NCBI GenBank assembly: GCA_029204225.1 | Contig: CM055092.1 | Coordinates: forward strand, 68,814,042-68,863,613 | Source: Diphasiastrum complanatum | Taxonomy: Eukaryota > Streptophyta > Lycopodiopsida > Lycopodiales > Lycopodiaceae | Direction: 5' to 3' | DNA length: 49,572 nt | Shown: positions 44,922 to 49,572 of the stretch, in pieces | Layout: each line of letters opens with the position of its first letter | How positions within the stretch are numbered: position 1 is the stretch's first letter | Notes under the pieces: model-generated | The model's input: only the letters and a program-made list of their open reading frames with translations | Told to the model about the DNA's origin: nothing | Database searches by the model: none | Translations under genes and position numbers: made by a program

Positions 44922-46015
44922 CAGTGCTGATATTACTTCTGATTGTATTATCTTCATCAAGACACTAGCCTATAGCTGATGCTCTGAGGTGTACTATAGC
45001 TATCAAGCCATGAGCTTGTATAAGAGATACCCAGCTATATATTCTGTTTATGCTTTAACTTAGAGCGCTTTGCTCTCTCATTCAGGAGTACTGGGGGGGA
45101 TTTTATGAATGCACTACTGTTTGCAGTTTGGCTCTTAAAGCAATGATGGGTACTCTAGTAAAGGATAGATATTCCCATGGGCAGAAATTGCTCAGTCATC
45201 TAGCAAAATTTGACATTTTTTGTTATGAATTTGATATTATGGAACCACTGGTTTTCTACGGTACTTTTGTTCATCTTCTTGTTAATTAAGCCTAAGCCAT
45301 GCAAAGCAAATTTATTGTTAGGTAACCATGATCCCAATCTTCTTGTTCTGGTATCTTATTGTGTAAGGGGACATTGATGTTTTGTGGTGGGGAAATCTAT
45401 TGTCCCCATGCAGTGGTAATGATTGGCAAATTTTTTGGATCTTTTTGTAAGCTAGAATAAGTCAAGTTATATGGTTGATGCTTTTGAGAAACAGTTGTAG
45501 CTAAATAACCTTGATAAGAAATATTTCAAACATTCCCTGGATTTTCTCATCTTCATACTGTAGAGATGTTTCGTAATCGGGTTAGGTTACTATAATTGTT
45601 CTTTTGTCCGATGAAGGTTATTCTGTTGAAAACCTCATTACTTTGGCTTTCTAGTTTTTGCATGCTTGGTATTCTTTGTTAGCTTTTGTGTTCAACTTAG
45701 GAATCTTCTCTTTTTGTTTTGTTCTTACCCTTTACTTTTTATTTGATTTGTCGCTTTCATTTACTTCTTGAATAAAGATTGGCTCTAACCAAGAGGATCT
45801 TGATTCTTGTGAAACCAAAACAATAGCAAATGCCTGGGTAGTTATGAGACCATAAGTACTGTTTGATGGTCCAAGACTGTTCTTTTGTGTTCGGTTGGGT
45901 TGTCTGAATATGGGATTTTTAGATTTTATAGTCACCTGTATTTTTCATTCTAAGCAGAACTTGTCATAACCTCAAGTTGAATTATGTGAATTATTTGTCA
46001 TATTGGCACTCCATA
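44922..46015. other. MTP 3' flank
   Basis: No coding region. Should include the 3' UTR. An AATAAA at about 45771 and AATAAG at 45454 are possible but distant signals. Confidence 0.4.
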
Positions 46016-46180
46016 AAAAAAAGTTGACAAAAAACTTGCAAGATCGTAACCGTAGGATGCGTGATTTCAAGAAAGGAGAAATGCGCTTACCTTACAACTT
46101 AAATGCCACAAGGATGAGGTAAAATTTCTTGAAGGACCTTATTGAGTTGTCAAGGTCTTACCCAATAACACTTGGACATA
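46016..46180 (+). pseudogene. Possible gypsy integrase C-terminal scrap
   Basis: Frame reading NLQDRNRRMRDFKKGEMRLP, then a shift to KFLEGPY and VVKVLPNNTW. This has the layout RxxxxFxxGExR...FxGPYxVxKVL of retroelement integrase tails. Short and broken. Confidence 0.35.
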
Positions 46181-47609
46181 ACCACCTACAAGACTCTCAT
46201 ATATTGTGGTGTTTCCTATGCAAACAACTACAATCTCATCTCTAAATAAAGGCTACATCATTATCCACCCTTCATAAAAAGGAATGCATTGAGAGATCAT
46301 GTTTATTTGTCACTGTCTATTTCAAAATGACAAAAATGTAAATGATTTCCTATATAGGTCCATGTATGAGATAATGCCCCAACAATCATCAATGTTTTGT
46401 TTTTGATGCACACATGCATCCCATCTACAATCTATTCAAATGGCAACCATCTACAACACTCGTTTCATCACCTACAACCAATGTTTGAACAAGAAAATAT
46501 ATGGCAACACTAACCTTGCTCAAGCATATGATTTGTTGAATGATTATTGATGTAAGGGAATCAAATTGAATTTTGTTTGCAACCCTCTATTCAACTATCA
46601 AAGCTTCATCATGTAGCAGTTACTTGACCCTAGCCTATTCTTAGTGCTCATAGAGAATCGAAAAGTTTTACAAATGATCAAGTAATTTTGAAAATTTATC
46701 AACTAATCATAAAACTTGCAAAAATTCAAAACTCGCAAAATTGATCATAAAGTTTGAATAAGAAGAATTGTTGTTTGCCTTTCTAGCAAGCCTATATAAT
46801 CAAATTTAGGACTAATTGCCACCATATCCTGCATCTTTTCTACCTTGGTTCAACTAGCATCAATCTCCATCCAAGCTTAGATCAAGGCCGTATCCCATTG
46901 TAAATTCACTAGGCCCCAAACCAATTAGATCAAGAAGATCACCATCGGTAAGGAAGAGCCAACACCAATTCCTTAACCTAAACCATGTATAGAATTGTAA
47001 ATACAATTTGGTCATGCTAGTGTGAAACACTACCAAAACTAGCTACCATAATTTGATCATTGACTTGTTGACCACATGGCCAGGTTGTAGTACATAAGAA
47101 GGCATGTGTCCTCCTTCCTCATTGTACTTATCAAAGTCCAAAACTTGAGGCTATCCACATGTGGATGTGATTGCAAAATTCAAGCAAATTAGTGGTGTAA
47201 GTCATGGAATTTGATCAAGAGATGCAAGAGGTGATGCCATAATCTAAGGACCTTGACTTGAGGCATGATTTTGTCAAAAGGGATTAGTTCCACTAGGATA
47301 GATCTCTAACTAAATCTAGTTGTAAGATTAGTTGCTTTCCTACTCTAACTTTAACACGACCCCTCCAATCTAACACTAACCACTTCCATTCCAGCTACAG
47401 TCGATTGTACGAGCTCCGTAAAAGGATCTATCTCCCTACTTCGAAAAAAACCAATCGAGATCCTGATTTAAATCCCTCAAACCGAAGACCTATCACCCCT
47501 TGAGACAAGATCGAATCAAGAATGAACAACTATCAGGGCTCCCATTAGAACCAGCACCAAGACCTTGTGAAAAAGAGATTCCTCCCATGGTGCTCAATAA
47601 TCACTCTAG
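46181..47609. other. Anonymous sequence between gypsy scraps
   Basis: No supported genes. It may be decayed gypsy internal sequence. Confidence 0.35.
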
Positions 47610-47834
47610 ATGACAATGTCCCTAAAGCAAAAGGACTTACATAAGGGTGACTTAGCTTTAATGTGTCAGAGCAAGGTCACAAAAGACAAAATTTCAAGCT
47701 TGGTACCATACAAGGTAGCAAAGATTTATGAAAATGGCAATGTGCAACTTGCCACCTTGGAAGGGACCCCACTACCAACATTGGTAAATGGTGTTGAAAA
47801 TAAAAAAGCCATCAATCTTGAATTTTGGGGTTGA
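47610..47834 (+). pseudogene. Gypsy integrase C-terminal tail
   Basis: Frame reads KQKDLHKGDLALMCQSK, then SSLVPYKVAKIYENGNVQLA, TLEGTPLPTLVNGVENKKA and a stop. It matches the end of Ty3/gypsy pol in plants (FxxGDLVL...GPYxVxxxxxNGxVxLxxLxG..LxxxVNGxRLKxY). The catalytic part is absent. Confidence 0.7.
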
Positions 47835-47839
47835 AGATT

Positions 47840-48240
47840 TACAACATGCATGTAGTGTTACAACTTGCAAATGCAAAAAATGGCCTTGTAGGAACTTGAG
47901 CCACATCACATGCAAAAGTCTAGTTTCTCATATGTGACATGCATGTAGATCTAGATCATGAAATGGCCAAATTTGGGCTAGGAGAGACTCGAGGTATTAC
48001 ATATGCATTATGTCCAAGATTTCCAATGTGACATGCAAGGTATGCAAAAGTTGTAATGGACACATGCAAGTAGATTTGTACATTTGTAGTTAAAAAATTG
48101 CCAAACCACGAGCTACATCCTCTCCTATATATGTAATAATGGTTCTCTCACATTCTTAATGAAGAATCAAGCATAGATGCTATCATAATGTCAAATTGGA
48201 TTTTGTAACTTTTTGCTTGTATTGCCATTCTCTCTCTAAT
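47840..48240 (+). repeat. Possible 3' LTR of the gypsy remnant
   Basis: Follows the pol stop. Contains a TATA-like CCTATATATGTAATAATGG at about 48125. LTR ends are not resolvable and there is no partner copy. Confidence 0.3.
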
Positions 48241-48780
48241 CCGAGTTTGAAGTATTTTTCATACATTAATTGCTTTTGTACTTTCCCCACACATGTGGAA
48301 ATAATCTTGCTTTCATCAATAGCATTCTAGACTGTGATCTAGCCTTAGATTCTTGAGGTAGAGGATCCGAAGTAATATCAAGAGCTTCCAGAAACTCCCT
48401 TGGCATATCCTCATATGATCGAGAATTGGTTATATTAATATTTGAAATACTGACGAATCGGGCAGGAAACAAACTAGCATCATATCAAATCAACGGGTGG
48501 ACAACATAGAGGACAATTATAGAAGGTATACGTGCATGTTGAATCGATACATTGCAAAAGTAAAAAAATGGCAATATCGTTTCAACGGACACAGGCTATG
48601 GGAGTACTATGCTAACACTAAAGCCTGCATTGAAACAATATGCCAAGAAAGTAAAACTATGAACTACGAGAGGCGAAATATAGCGAAAAGTGGAGTAATG
48701 CCTTTCATCTTATATTTATAGCACTTTTAACTTGATCATAGCCTTACACTTATGCGTTTGGAATGAATATCTGGAGCCGT
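48241..48780. other. Anonymous sequence
   Basis: Short open frames on both strands without motifs. Confidence 0.4.
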
Positions 48781-48880
48781 AATGGATGAACCAATAGGAA
48801 ACTACCATGTGTGGTCAATAGCCTGATTGTAATGGACGAATCAATGAAACTACCACTGTGGTCAATAATCATCACGAGAC
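48781..48880. repeat. 50-bp tandem repeat, two diverged copies
   Basis: AATGGATGAACCAAT at 48781 and AATGGACGAATCAAT at 48831. Both continue GAAACTACCA, TGTGGTCAATA. Confidence 0.75.
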
Positions 48881-49572
48881 AAGACGATCTATAATGAATA
48901 ATAATTGAGAAATACAAATCGGTATGCACGAGAACCCAACTCATAAATCAACGCTGAATTTCATATTGGACCCCACGAGGACCCACACAGAACCATTAAA
49001 TGACTAGTATGCGGAACCTCAATTTTTGGAGTTCTATATAAACAACCCACAACACGAGTTGAATACTTCCAAAGCCCCCGAGTTCCTAAGCTAATGGTCA
49101 TATTGATTCAACGCACGTTGTTCTCCTCTTGGGGAATCTCCGCTTCCTTCTTGCGCGTTTATTCGATATTCGGATATCAATTTAGCGTGCGGACATTGGG
49201 CTATAGAAGATGAACAAACTTTTGATCCTCAAAGCTCACTCCAGAGATTGCATCAAGGATGTGACTAGAAAAATTATCAATCGATGTAAGGTGTGGCCGT
49301 GTCTTGCAATGGCTGATGTGCATGTAGCTTATGAAGACTTTTAGATCAAGTTTTTTTGTAGATACATGTATAGTAGTCGTTCATGCAAAATGGGTACTAT
49401 TGATATTCAGCTCAGGGACACTTACGACACTGTGTGCACAGAATTTTCCAGCCAAATCCCAAAATCTCTTACCTGCCACTAAGGAACAGGAAAAATTTTG
49501 GCCGGAAAGCCAAAAACATTTTTGTCTGTCAAGCATGTTACAGTTCGTCACAGATGGATGCAATTTATTGGG
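48881..49572. promoter_or_regulatory. Possible promoter region at the right edge
   Basis: GTTCTATATAAACAACCCAC at about 49030-49049 is a good TATA-type core on the plus strand. GC-richer sequence follows. An exon of a gene running off the window is possible, but I see no coding motif. Confidence 0.25.

Overview
This is a stretch of a repeat-rich land-plant nuclear genome. I base that on two genes that match plant metal-transporter families, plant-type Ty1/copia and Ty3/gypsy elements with tRNA-Met primer-binding sites, GT-AG introns (one over 7 kb), and plant-type telomere-like repeats. I cannot name the species. The TE load and long introns would suit a gymnosperm, fern or another large-genome plant, but that is only an impression.

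Genes. Two host genes are recognisable. At 1293-1721 (+) is an intronless COPT5-like copper transporter of 142 aa with the MxxxM and GxxxG signatures. At 31406-44921 (+) is a six-exon metal tolerance protein (MTP) of the Mn-type cation diffusion facilitator family, about 398 aa, with two DxxxD metal sites. Its introns follow GT-AG and the reading frame closes across all junctions. Its last exon is broken by five single-base homopolymer expansions, which look more like consensus errors than pseudogene decay. Both genes move transition metals across endomembranes.

Layout. 1-7044: copia gag/pol scraps around the copper transporter, plus degenerate tandem repeats. 7045-8515: a copia 5' LTR, PBS and broken gag. 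8516-10526: two minus-strand LTR remnants. 10720-13125: minus-strand gypsy pol and gag scraps, interrupted by a TGTTA..TTTACA-type LTR. 13177-15594: a copia 5' end with a repeat-filled leader and a gag with three nonsense codons. 16914-23072: a nearly intact young copia element on the minus strand, nested in older LTR-element sequence that ends in another LTR at 23897-24373. 24374-31100: mostly non-coding repeats, microsatellites, an LTR, an 85-bp tRNA-derived SINE and a long fold-back. 31100-45000: the MTP gene, whose 7.6-kb intron 2 holds a solo or truncated LTR, a 920-bp hAT-type element inserted in a coding-like remnant, and an internally deleted copia pol. 45000-49572: gypsy integrase tails, a possible LTR and anonymous sequence.

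The most interesting items are the ultra-short SINE with two copies each flanked by target-site duplications, the hAT-type element with perfect 8-bp duplications and palindromic CGCGATTCG ends, the 70-bp-arm fold-back at 30771-30920, the pattern that premature stops in the copia copies sit where Trp is expected, and the homopolymer-only damage in the MTP last exon. I saw no CRISPR array, rRNA, canonical tRNA gene or operon.
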